A stretch of DNA of 64,000 nucleotides from Bryopsis sp. KO-2023 (Eukaryota > Chlorophyta > Ulvophyceae > Bryopsidales > Bryopsidaceae), in assembly GCA_030272585.1 (NCBI GenBank), contig BSYQ01000006.1, positions 129,001 to 193,000 on the forward strand. Direction: 5' to 3'. A program made the translations under genes and the position numbers. The notes beneath the pieces are model-generated. The model was not told where the DNA came from and ran no database searches. It saw nothing but the letters and a program-made list of their open reading frames with translations. The stretch's first letter is position 1; each line of letters starts with the position of its first letter. This document shows, in pieces, positions 13,854 to 24,859 of this stretch.

Positions 13854-15295
13854 TCAGCCCTGGTCAAGCGAACGCCTCAAAGAGTAGCGCCCAAGCAGCG
13901 ACAACGACGGGTGCGTTTCGAAGTATTCTTCATCGTCGTAATCTTCGAGTTCATTGTCACTGTTGCCACAATCTTCGTCGCTCGAGTAGTGCGGGTCGAA
14001 GCACCCCTCGCAACCTTCGAAAAACATCGGATTGACGTAGTCGCGACTTGTGTCACTCGAATAGCTTTGGCGCGGAGGCGGTGGCTCGCAGACCGCGTAC
14101 TCGCAAAGACTCTCGCAGTCCTCATCCGTGGAAACGTCGCACCATTCTGTGTATTCTGAAGTTACGACGGAGTCGCTGCCAGCCAACCTCACGCGCTGTG
14201 GTCTCGTCCTGTCTCGCTTTCGGCTGTTCTCGCCGTTTTCGTTCTCCCGACTATCATTTTCCTGGGGGCTTTGTGACCTGTTCTTGTCCTCCTTGCAACC
14301 CCCGCAACACAGTGGTCCGAACACCGTGGATATTATCATACCATAGATAACAGCGACCGCCAATTGAGCAGATGGAACTGTCGCAGTGACGACTGGCTCC
14401 AAGATTCTACAACAAAGGCATCACAATAATATTGTTCAGGTTTCCGCCGCGGTTTAACCTTATGCTTCATACTACGCTGGACCCTTCCAAAGACACAGTG
14501 ACCAAAACCAACAAGAAACGTGGTAGCGCTGTCATAGTGCCGAGTTCACTACGGCTGGTACACTACTCAACCCTTCAAAATACTCTTGCCCTCTCACCCC
14601 GGCCGTCTCGATATCCGTGCTGCAGCCAACGTGTTTCTTGCAGCCAACCTTATGCACCTTCCCCCCACAGCACCGTGCTTTGCGGTGACCATACTGTTGA
14701 ACCCCATCCAGGCCAAGGCCTTGGTCAAGTTATTACGCTCCTTACTCCGCCAGCGAAAAACGTTTTCTCTGACACAACGGCCCAGTTGTTCAAAACAGGG
14801 GCTGTGACGAGGCTGAGTCAGCTCTCCCTCTTTCACGATATAAATATCCTGACTCGAATATGTGGTGAACAAAGCCCCCACGGAGTTTATGCAATGCACA
14901 CGAGCCACGGATAGCAGATTTTTGCCGCTCCTCTCTCCTACCCCTCTCTCGCGGCACGTTTGGTGCGAACTCTTTCACGTATCGAGGTCTGGTCTGTATA
15001 ATATGGTGGGCTTTCCCCACTCCTCGTTTGCAAACTGAAGGAGTCCAGTCTCACACACCTGTGGGTTTTCTGTCTCACGCTGTGCTTGGTTGCCGGAAAT
15101 GGTGTGAGCGCGGGTTTTGGAGCACTATTTTTGTTTACCCCTGAAAAAGTACCGCAGAAGAACGCCGAACAAGTGGTGGAAACGCTGTACATCGGTGGAT
15201 GCAAAAGGGTGAGGAGTTCCAGCAACAGATGACAGAGTGTCCGCAGCGCATACACAAACGAGAACGTGAACACGAGTTACGATTCCTGGCACCAT
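13854..15295 (-). CDS. Orphan single-pass membrane protein with Cys-rich ectodomain and acidic tail
   Basis: Not a recognised family. A three-exon minus-strand model fits by phase: 15295-15139, 14719-14584, 14406-13854, giving 281 residues. The exon 2 acceptor is AAG and its donor is GTATTT. The N-terminus (VHVLVCVCAADTLSSVAG) could be a signal peptide. Exon 2 carries a basic Cys cluster (ARCCGGK, VGCKKHVGC). Exon 3 starts with a helix (AQLAVAVIYGMIISTVF) closed by PLCCGGCK, then a long charged tail rich in Asp, Glu, Ser and Tyr with spaced Cys (CDVSTDEDC, CEGCF, DEDCG). The region is clearly more GC-rich than its flanks, which supports coding. Exon 3 is the safest part; exons 1 and 2 are less sure. 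Its 3' flank faces the kinase gene. Confidence 0.42.
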
Positions 15296-17330
15296 TTTCC
15301 CTCGAAGTTTTGCGGCACAGCGACTGCTTTACAGCGCTTTCTACTCGTTTTCTTATTGCTGTTCCTGTGGACTTTGTGAGCAAGCCGGGACCGACAACAC
15401 GCTGCATCGATGCAAATGAAACGAGTGCCTTGTAAACTGTTTATCACTGTGATAACACGAAAACACAGAGTGAGGCGAGCAAAGCGAAGCTTCGAGAAGA
15501 GTCTCCAAAAAAAACAATAACCATCAACGTTTCGATGTTCCACTAAAAATACATAGTCGCTCTAACTCATAGAGTAAACACAACTATCCGACTCCCCAGT
15601 GCACTAGCTCCCACCTCTCAGTACTTCCACTGGCACGACCAACTGCTTGGCGGCTGCGCTGTGGCAACGCCTCGTATTGAACTGAAAAGAGCTCGAGCGG
15701 AACTGTTCACACAAGACCGTGGGCCCGCCACGGTTGCAAAAGGGGTTAACAGTCGTAAAAAGCAGTTGTCCCGCTGCGCCCTAACCAACGCACTTGACTT
15801 CGTCGGGTAACTCTGGCTTCGACCTCCACTGCTGCTGACATGCAGTGCGCGCGTTGGAGGCGCACTGTATCATGTCGCAGATCTTTTTTCTGGCATCGTG
15901 CTCGTACACACGCGCGCTCCTTTCTGCCCAGCTTCGATTGATGCCCAAACACGAATCAGGCCTACTCGCCAGAGGCTGCGAGGACCTTCGATGACTGCAG
16001 TACTTGTCAGTGTTAAAACGTGACTGATTTGGGCCGCTTCCACCGAAACGAAAACCGTTTATTCTCACCAAGAGGGGGACCGCGCGGGGGCACAGGCGGT
16101 GTGCGCGCGCTCTAGATCCGACATGCCTCCGAAACCAATTTGGGTTTTGAGCATTGAAAATTTTTTATGGCTAACAAAGTCCATCCAACAGTCCAGTTGA
16201 CCCTTCCGCACCTAGGATAGAAGCTAATTACATAAGTCCGTAGTTATGTCCACAATCCATCAACCAAAAATCCAATACAGCGTCTATCCACGATCAAAAG
16301 AAAAAGAATCAAACGATAAAGAAGATCGCTCCAGAAAAGCGTTACCCTGAGGCCGAAACAAAGAAAGAGAAAGCTGCAGATAGAAGGATAGAAGCAGAGT
16401 GGGCTCCTCAGGCAATATTTAATCATTGATTGGTTGAACCCTTCCACACCTTCCACAACCCCACTCATTATTTTATTTGTTCCTTTTACTCCCTCCACAA
16501 TGTAATTTGTGTTTCTTTGTTTGCTTGCTTGCTTTATGGCCGTAATTCGCTGGAAAGAAATCCAAGCACTTTCGCCACTCCTTGCCAACCATCTTGAAAC
16601 GACCACTTCAGCTGCAGCGTTCTTGCAATGTGTAAATTTCTTGGCATTAAGGGGGGTTCCTTGCATTGTTCTGGAACGAAGTTTTAGAAATCTGACTTGA
16701 ACACCAGGGTGTTGAAGCTTACATGAGCCACAGAATCAGATCAAGAAAATCTGGATACAGCAAATAAAGTCCAGAATCGTTGATGAAAACATCAAATGAT
16801 TACAGCACATTTTGGAGGGGGACAGTTCACACACTCATACAATTTGCCAACGATGAACACAGTTCCTTCAGCATTGCACAATTTCGAAGCGCCCACTGGT
16901 TTCGAGAGAGCAAACAGGCTTCATTCAAATATGAATGCTAGCACATGACCTCAACCCAAGATCAATCCCCAAATTGTCAATTCCTCCATCCGACGTAAAT
17001 ACTTGGAGCAACAGCTACTGTTACATTTGGTTCCACCAATCAAACGGCTTCCTTTATCGATATTGTTACATTAAGAAACAAACAAGCTGTCCCTGGCTGG
17101 AGTTACAGCATCAAAACCAACTGCCGAGGAAAAAAAATCTACACCATGCTGCCAGTCCACAAGAAAATTCATCATCATTCCGAATGATTCACAATTCTAT
17201 CGGAGCAACCTCCTCCAACTATGTTTTGCATCCAAATAACAAAACCAAAAAAAGGATTTTTTATGTCTCAATTCGTTCATGTAGTTCATCTGTAGCAAAG
17301 CAATTTTGATTTACAATTTTCTGTGACCAC
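15296..17330. other. Intergenic between the orphan membrane gene and the MAPEG gene
   Basis: The left part (to about 16130) is GC-balanced and holds a minus-strand open frame at 15781-16071 with several Cys; I could not attach splice sites to it. From about 16140 to 17330 the + strand is A/C-rich, consistent with the 3' flank of the leftward MAPEG gene. No other feature is supported. Confidence 0.4.
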
Positions 17331-17894
17331 TCAGACCGCGACAGGCGCGATCGAACCTGCGACCTGAATGCCAGTGAAAATTGAGAACGCCATAGTTCCT
17401 ATGAGCGTGAAAAACGAAAGTAGCGACCCTGGCGTCCTCTTTTGAATATCCCCAGAACTGTATCCCAAAAAGTAAACTATCCTTGCGAGGAAGTAAACCG
17501 TGCCCAACGTGGACGCGACGATGGGTCGAACCAAGCCCAGCACAGCAATCATAACCGTGAACATTGGCGCGTTTTCGAGGGTGTTTTGATGCGCACGCTG
17601 GGTGCAGTTGTATTTCTTCTCCTCCTCGCTGTCCCCTTCCGCGAACATCGCAGGATACTTGAGTCCGATAGCCACGCGCGCCTTCACCACACCGAACATC
17701 ATCCACTGACAGACTGCTACGCCGAAACCCACAGTGGCGACGACGTAGCCATACTCCGGAGGTACTACAAGGGCCGATGCGACAACAGGACGACTTCGTG
17801 TTTGGCGAACAAAACGGTGAGAAGGCACCGTCGCCCCAAATCGCGGGGGGGCCACGGGGAGTCGCGGGGAAACTTTGCTCAATCGGCCGTTCAT
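17331..17894 (-). CDS. MAPEG family protein, microsomal glutathione S-transferase 3-like
   Basis: A 187-residue single-exon gene. MAPEG proteins of the MGST3 type are small four-helix membrane enzymes that conjugate glutathione to lipophilic electrophiles or reduce lipid hydroperoxides. The core from residue 47 (EYGYVV) aligns with MGST3: VKARV..GLKYP.MF, then the diagnostic RAHQNTLEN motif preceded by YNCTQ, then a LARIVYFLGYSSGD segment and a C-terminal helix. Four hydrophobic segments are visible. The first 46 residues (rich in Arg, Pro, Ser, Val, no acidic residues) are extra relative to the usual length of about 150 and look like an organelle-targeting leader; this is inference. Members normally lie in the ER or outer mitochondrial membrane. 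No intron is needed. Confidence 0.88.
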   Translation of the reverse strand: MNGRLSKVSPRLPVAPPRFGATVPSHRFVRQTRSRPVVASALVVPPEYGYVVATVGFGVAVCQWMMFGVVKARVAIGLKYPAMFAEGDSEEEKKYNCTQRAHQNTLENAPMFTVMIAVLGLVRPIVASTLGTVYFLARIVYFLGYSSGDIQKRTPGSLLSFFTLIGTMAFSIFTGIQVAGSIAPVAV

Positions 17895-20781
17895 CGGACG
17901 CAGAACTTCCCAGTTGACAGGAAAACCCGTTGACGATTCTTGCAGGATGTCGATTGGTGATAGGTTGGTGGGGGATCAAGAGTTTGTGTACGAACGGTGG
18001 AGATGAGTGGCGGTTCGATTTTGGAAGTCCCAGTCAAGTCTGAAGCTCTGGGGGTTGAGGACAAATGAAGGCTCCCCTTGATCAATCCACACAGATTTAT
18101 GAAGGGAGACGTACGGAGCTGGAAAGTTATGTTCAATTGCAAGGATAGGGTCGGTTGAACCGACTCGTTTATTCCCTTTCGTCGAGTGACCTTCTGGTGT
18201 TGTCTTGGGAAGGAGAGGACTGAAACTGGTAGATTCATCAATACAGCACAAATTACCGCAGACTTATGGTAGGACTGGCAGTTCCTGCGCGCTCATGATT
18301 CCTTTTTTGATGAAGGGGGGAAACATCAGGACAACACTTCCCGCCACTCGTGAAGGAGTGCGCGCCGCCATAACACACACGCGCGCAACTCCGACTGCCA
18401 CCTCTCGACATATATGTGCAGTTGATAAGCGCCGGGGCGCCAGTTGCTGCTAGTTTTCCCATCATTCGCCTGCTCGTGAACATTCGTCACATTCGTCGTC
18501 TCTCAGTCTTTTAGTGGTGGTTGTAGAGCTCAAGGATGGGCTGGATCTTTGGGCCTCACGCAGTGTAAACGCCATTGCGCTTCTTACACCAGACATACGA
18601 AGTGCACACAGGAGTTGCATCAACAGGTCTCAACAGAAGGAATTTTATCATTCACGGTGTCTCAGTTCAAGAGCAGTGGTGGTGGTGTTTCCGAATGCAA
18701 CACCCCCTCCACACACACACAGCCCAGAATGCCTGCGTCGACTCGCTTGGCGCACCTTTCCATTTGGAGCTTCCGGAGCGATTCGGCATTCTGGATGAGC
18801 ACAGTTAACCCACGCCTTGTCCAGAAAGCTGGCTTTTCCCAAACATGTTTGCAGTGCGTCCGTCACACAATAAAATAGCCCTTTTAAAATTTGTTTTATT
18901 TCAGACATTCAAACCAACAAAGAGTCAAAAAGGAAAGTATACCGCCATGAACATGCATTCACCATCACTGGAAGGAAAACCCTTCATCAAATCAACATAA
19001 CATACAGTCAAATATAACCTTTCAATTTCCGTTCAAATCATCCCTGATAGGGTTGCAGCAAAAAAACACTTATCTTTTCCGCAACCCCCCCTCCCCCCAA
19101 AATGCAAGTCAGCATCATCAACCTCGAATGATCAAATACAAATTGCTTTCCCAGCAACCCCACCAAAGATTAAGTAAGCTCCCAACTCTTTCATTCCCCC
19201 GACCCATCATTTCTTCCCAGCTGTGTTTTTGTTTTTTCCTCCGTTTTGTTTGCTTGCGTGAAAAAATCCGCATCGCTCTTTAGGCTGATTCCAACCCCAT
19301 CCCATAAGTTGGTGAATGTTGATTTTCCCAAATCCATCGGGGTTTTCCCGAGATTTATCAACAGCCACCCATAAGTTTCCCATACAAAAGATAAAGAATT
19401 CGAGAACCCCCACCCGAATCACTTGTGTGGATCCGGTCTCTTCATTTTGTTCCAAACTTGATTTTTTTTTTCTTTCTTCCTTTTTTTTTTGCTCCAATCC
19501 CCCACATTCCTCTCCCATCCCACACCCATTCCCCGAACTCCTCCCTTTTCCCCCCCCAACCCACCTCAGAGTCTCGAGTCGATAAAACCAACACAAAAAA
19601 TCATGCACTCTGTCCACAAGCTCCCTCCCCCAATTGAATTTACCACCCAGGATCACAACTGGAAAGTCTGACTTGCAAAAGTCAAAACCAATTTTTCCAT
19701 ATTTTAACACACACACCCATTTCACCCCTGCGAACCTCAAGAGGACCAATCCCGAGTTTCTCCTCCAACCCATTTTCCTGCTCCCGCTTTTTTTTTCCCT
19801 TTCTTTTCGAATACAGTAAATCCATACAATGATTTTCAGAATAACACCCTTCACTTGCCGAACTGTATTTCATGTTTAAATGTCAAAATTTGCTTTCGGC
19901 AAGGTCAACCCCACACGCATGTATTTTCCCACATTTTTTTTCTCTCTTTTTCCTTGCTTTTTGCTTCTTTTTTTTCCAAGTTTTTTCCCCCCCCGCTTAC
20001 CTTTTTTCCTTTCCATCCGATTTACCCCCATTGACCTGTGATGTGTTAGTACACATCACGTCACAAATTAAAAAAACCAACACCATATAGTTCCACACAC
20101 ATAACTCAAAAACCCACAACAAAAAAATAAAACACGAAAGACTGAACCGAGTGAGAATGTTTGATTGAATTCGACGTGTCGAAACTTGTCCAAGTAAGAG
20201 CACCCCTCCCTTCCCCACCCCCCCATTTTCCCCCCTTCCATTTCCCCCCCCTTCCTTTTCCCCCCCTTCCTTTCCCCCCCCTTCCTTTTCCCCCCCTTCC
20301 ATTCCCCCCCCCCTTTTTCCCCGTTCTTTCCCCATTTTTTCCCATTTTTTCCCCATTTTCCCATTTTCTTCCCATTTCCCTCCCCCTCCCTCCCAAATTC
20401 ATGAACCCCTTTTTCTGTAGTTTCCCCTCCTCCTCCTCAACTTCTTTTCTGTAAAATGTTGTTGTTTTTTCTCTTTTCTTTTTTGCTCTCCATGTAACAA
20501 AAACAAAAAGAATCGAAACCTAAGCTTTTCCATCATTTGCCAAATACTGCATGGATTCTACCGATCCGTCACAACAACTGGCAATTCATAAAAACAAAAA
20601 AACCATCAACAAAAGAGCATGCGGGACTCTGCGTATTCGCATCAGATCAGTTGTCCAACCTCTCCATAAAAATCCCTCAAAATAATTAAGGAAAAAAAAA
20701 GTAAAAGAAAGTTATAAAAAAAGAAGACACAAAGCGGCAAAAATTATTTTTTCAGATGTGAGAAATCTCACAAGCAGCTGT
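17895..20781. other. Intergenic, A/C-rich, with polypyrimidine tract
   Basis: No gene is supported. Bases 17895-18880 are GC-balanced and include the 5' flank of the MAPEG gene. From about 18900 the + strand is A/C- and C/T-rich, as expected for the 3' flank of the leftward gene ending at 20782. It contains a strong C/T tract described separately. Confidence 0.5.
20190..20445. repeat. Long polypyrimidine tract (C/T only on + strand for most of its length)
   Basis: About 250 bases are almost purely C and T on the + strand. In the first half an irregular unit of about 14 bases recurs, made of a C run, TTCC, then a T run. Further on it becomes blocks of C4 alternating with T4-T6. It is simple-sequence DNA. 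The Gly/Glu/Lys-rich minus-strand frames across it are artefacts. Confidence 0.9.
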
Positions 20782-23700
20782 TTAGCTTTGATCAGCGCTG
20801 GCCTCCCTGTCTTTTGCCCTCTTGCTGCTGTTGCACTCGAGTCTCATTTCAATGTTTTCTAGTCCACATTCTGACGAAATGGTGCTGTTTGGGACTGTTC
20901 GACGCATGTTGTGGTGCTCCCAGCAGCTTTCCTCATCCATGCTGAATTTTTCACTCAGTGAAGATGATCTAATACGCAACCCCAATGAACCACCTCAAAT
21001 TCAAATTCACCATTTCATGAAAAATTCTAGAAAAACTACAAGATTTTTCTAAATGACGAAAAATTGCACTGGACCATTTGCTTGAATAAGCTGCGAGTCC
21101 TCTCATCCAATCCCCCAGGAACCCCTTTTTACATTTGCAGAAATTAACGATGCAAGTAAGAAAATTTCCAACAGCGAAAAAAAACTCTCATGTTCAAAAA
21201 GAAAGACGCGGTTCCAATTTGTGACTGGTTGTAAACGAAAATCAATCCTGCTCACCTCCAGCTCCAAGAGTCTGCGTCTGTGATATTCTGATCAAAATCA
21301 TCATTTCCTGTTTGAGAGTTTGGCATGCCTGTCGAAGACCTCTCAAATCCAGGTCTTCCACGACTCATTGCCCTCTCTCGAGCCGCCAATTGATGCAGCT
21401 CATACTCCTGAAAAACACCACCACCACTCCAAAAATCAGTCAGACTAAACTTGACTTATCCCATCGCTTCTACACTTGCTACCGTCAAGAAAACGTTGTC
21501 TTTCTGAAGGCAGGGTTGGCGATCAGATATGTGGAAAGCTGGAGTTCAGTCAGTGCTGCACATCGGTCAGTGTTTTTTCATCTGAACAGAAGAGCTATTT
21601 GTTGTTTTTCCGAAGCCTATCTACCGGTTTTGTCAGAGAAAAGTTGGGTCTACATGGGGGTTATTGCTTCCGACAACCATACAGGAATTCATTGGCTGAG
21701 GGTTGCATACCTGTTCATGAGGTCAACACAATTGCCCCCACACATTTCTAGATTTTTTTTGTTCGTAGTGTTGTTTCCTGGTATATCGACGTTAGCAGTG
21801 TTAGATTTTAGATGCACAGAAATGCATGATTTTTCTCAGCTTTTTTCATTTCTTATATTTGGGGAATCGAAACACACCCTTTTGCAAATATTGCAGCTTT
21901 CCTTGACGAAAAAGAAAAAGATTTCCGTTCGAACATGATTAGGTTTTAATTTTGCTTATTTTGCAATTGGTTTCTTTCTGCTAATCTGTGGGATTGAGAT
22001 ATTTTGTCGGGACACCTTTCTTCTGTATACTTGTGGAAAGAGCTGCACTTCCCCAGATTGGCCTTGTGCGTGGAACGTTGAGCGAAATCAATAATGGGTC
22101 GTTTGCGCATATCATTTCTAGGGTTTTGCACAAGGCCAAACCAGCCAAGTGCAGCTCTTCCCAGGGAAACATGCCTTCGGCCATTATTTGTATTGTATCT
22201 CCAAGAATCGCCAAACCAAAGATAAGCTAAAGCCAAAAAATGAAAGGAAATGTACCTTGTCTGATTTCAAGACAGGAGGAACCCAGAACATGTGATGGTA
22301 TGTGGAGGAGCCAATCGTTGAGCTGGTGTCGGATGCATCCCAAACCTCGGACAAATCCATTTCATCCTCGGACGCCATCATCCCACTCATTTCCCATTGC
22401 ATAGCCTGTTCATCACAAAGTCCTCCTCGTGGCACCTCCCTCAATTGTTCCATACTTATCTGACCACACAAATCACACTTTTTTTCACCCTCACTCACTC
22501 TATCTCACTCTTTTTCCATCTCCAGCTGTTCCCATGTGTCACACTGGCATCTCAGTGCCTTGCTGAATATGACAGGAATGTCTTCCTTGATATTTTTCCA
22601 TTCCTTGTGTTTCTTTTGCAAAACGTTGGAAGAAAATGTGCATGAAATTTTGACCCGGAGGTGAATGTCTGAAGGGAAAAAGCTTACTGTGGTTTGATGG
22701 GATGCACAAAAGGAGTATGGCGTTCTGGGGTCATCAAACAGAGCTGAAGTGGTAAGAAATGGAGATCCCGTCTCAGGCTCCACATCCTCAAGAGACATAT
22801 CCAAAGAAGACAACACCGACGATTCTCTCTTGGCCATGATGCAAGAGAGACAAGGTCTGCAGGAAACCCACACACCCACTGTATCTATTCACACATTCAC
22901 CCACAGAGACTGGACCACAGCACAATACAGTACAAAAAAGCTACTGCTTTGACGTTACGGAAAAAGGGTATCATTTCCAACCTGGATGTCTGACAGTGAA
23001 CCCTGAACAGAGACCTGCCAGACAATCTCTTCCTCGGCTGGTAGTTTGTGCTACCATTTTTATGCCAGAGGAGGTCCCCAAAAAAATTTGAACATATTTT
23101 TTTTCATCTATTTCTGATTCCAGTTTTTTTTGTTTTAAAGGGAAAAAGTCACAAACAAAAAATAATTCTTCAGCGTGTTTTCACAGCTACCTTCTCTGAG
23201 GCTCCCTTGTTGAGGCGACAGTCAGCTTTACTCCATCTGCATTCCTGGGAAGGGGGGTGCAGGGCTGCTGTTTGTCGCCGCACGGGCCAAACGTCTTTTT
23301 CAGTTGCTTCAGAGTACCGAAGCATCTGCCCCATGACCATCGTTTTTTTGCACTCGGAACACTCTTGGCTTGTACAGGCCCATTTATTTTTTTCCCGCCA
23401 ACATTCATAATTGTGGTATATCGTGCAGGCACCCAGTCTCGATCTTCTGACGCATAATCCTGGTCCAGTCGTGGGATGCCTTCCATCTGTTCCACCACCA
23501 ATTCAGCGGAATTTTTGATCAAGAAAAAAAGAAAGTGGCTTTTTTCGCATTGTGCAGACATTATGGTTTTTTGTCGAAAAGCTCAGTGAGATTTCACTAT
23601 GGACAAAAATATGGGCATACGAAATGGTACCAGAGCATTCTGTACTGCATCCTGTTTTGGGGTCATATTTTTTCTTCTCCTTTTTTTTTGTCACAGGGTG

Positions 23701-24859
23701 TGCTGTGACGAGAAAAAAGGAACAAACCCCGTTGAAAAAATTCCAGCTGTCGAATAGTAATAATAGAGCATCGAAGACACTAGACCTGTGGGTAACGCAG
23801 ATGCCTGAGATGTTTTTCTGACTGCGATATCCTCAGCCTTCTCCAATCTTCGACGGCACAGCCCTTCTCTGTTGGACCCAACAGAAAATCTCATTGTGTG
23901 TGGAAACGAATCAGCCCGGTGCAACTGGATATGCAAATCCGTGGCGGCTCATTATTTCCCTGCTGAAAAAGATATATATTTTCCTTGCTGAAAAGAGATA
24001 TCCATGATTGTTTGGGGGGTATCTCACCATCTCTGCTCTGTACCAGGCAAGGCCGGGCGTCCTCGCTGATTCGCTCCAGAGATTCCACATCAATGGCCCC
24101 ATGCCAAGTGGCTGTGAGATCAACATCTCGACCCCGGCTGTTTTGCATCATGCTCGGTCGGTAACAATTAGTTCTGTTGGACACATAAATAAGCGCTTGA
24201 CGAATCACAAAGATCATTTACGAATGGGCTGTGCGCCAGGTGTTCCCAAGCAAACAGATATCCTCGCGGAGCGCTTTCGAGCCTCCGCAAAGATAATGGT
24301 GCGCGAGTGGCGAATCCCTCCCTGCATGATGCCCTAATTTGCAGGGTTTCCAGCTTTAGTCACACCTTGAAGGTTCAAAAGTGTCGCTCTCTGCGCAGAC
24401 GTCGTCCGGTATAACAGGGTCCCAAAGACGTTCAATAATTTCTTCCATTCTCACGAGCCTCTTTCTTTGCGAGCTGGACGATCCACTTGAGCCGTCCAAA
24501 ACTCTGTTGCGGCTGCGAACCGAGTCCAAGTTAGCTGTGTCGAAAGGGGGATTCTCACCTTCCTGGAAAGGAAAACAACGTTTGAAGCGACTTTACTTTC
24601 TCCCCCCGCCAGCGCCCCAGCTTCGAATGTTGTGTTCGAGTCCATGGGCAACGGCTCGCACGCTTACTGTTCCGACAAAACCCACTAAGCACTTCTCACG
24701 CACAACGAGGATCAACGTCACACTGTTTTTACGGTAGTGGATCTTTAGTGAAAACCACACAAGCGCGCAGAGGGACTAGCGGGGGAACGACGCCCTTACC
24801 AATATGTGCTGGTAGCGAGGGTCGTCAAAATCCTTCGACCTGCTGGTGACTTCTGACAT
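20782..24859 (-). CDS. Unrecognised multi-exon protein with a Cys cluster
   Basis: I do not recognise the family. Exons supported by sequence: 24859-24800 (start MSEVTSRSKDFDDPR), 24562-24366, about 24157-24028, 23868-23797 (or 23786), 23486-23191, 23032-22959, 22856-22509, 22454-22256, 22226-22016, 21407-21256, 20968-20782 (stop). Visible features: a Ser-rich basic stretch with RRMEEII-like RLVRMEEIIERLWD; a Cys-rich segment with CTIYHNYECWREK, WACTSQECSECKK, ECRWSKADC, possibly metal-binding; beta-like WQVSVQGSLSDIQV; an acidic segment; and a Ser/Asn-rich C-terminus. Most junctions fit by phase. Two do not close cleanly: the acceptor of the exon near 24.1 kb is ambiguous, and the 22016 to 21407 junction needs an extra exon or another site. 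One implied intron (22227-22255) is only 29 nt. Treat it as a real gene of unknown function with an imperfect model. Confidence 0.55.
22038..22159. repeat. Imperfect inverted repeat within a coding exon
   Basis: Arms of 32 bases (22038-22069 and 22128-22159) pair over an outer 13 bases (AAGAGCTGCACTT) and an inner 12 bases (TTGGCCTTGTGC), with a 7-base mismatched bulge between, around a loop of 58 bases. It lies in the exon 22226-22016 of the unrecognised minus-strand gene. Confidence 0.85.

Noticed and set aside
20068..20402. Gly/Glu/Lys-rich minus-strand frames
   Set aside because: They are translations of the polypyrimidine tract in three frames, with no start context or splice sites.
22663..22681. 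GTAAGC...CTTCAG, 19 bases, looking like a mini-intron
   Set aside because: Removing it shifts the frame to an early stop. Reading through keeps a long, well-composed exon.
24190..24330. Open minus-strand frame of good composition inside intron 2 of the unassigned gene
   Set aside because: It can follow exon 2 in phase but has no donor that rejoins the next exon. Direct splicing to the exon near 24.1 kb works without it.
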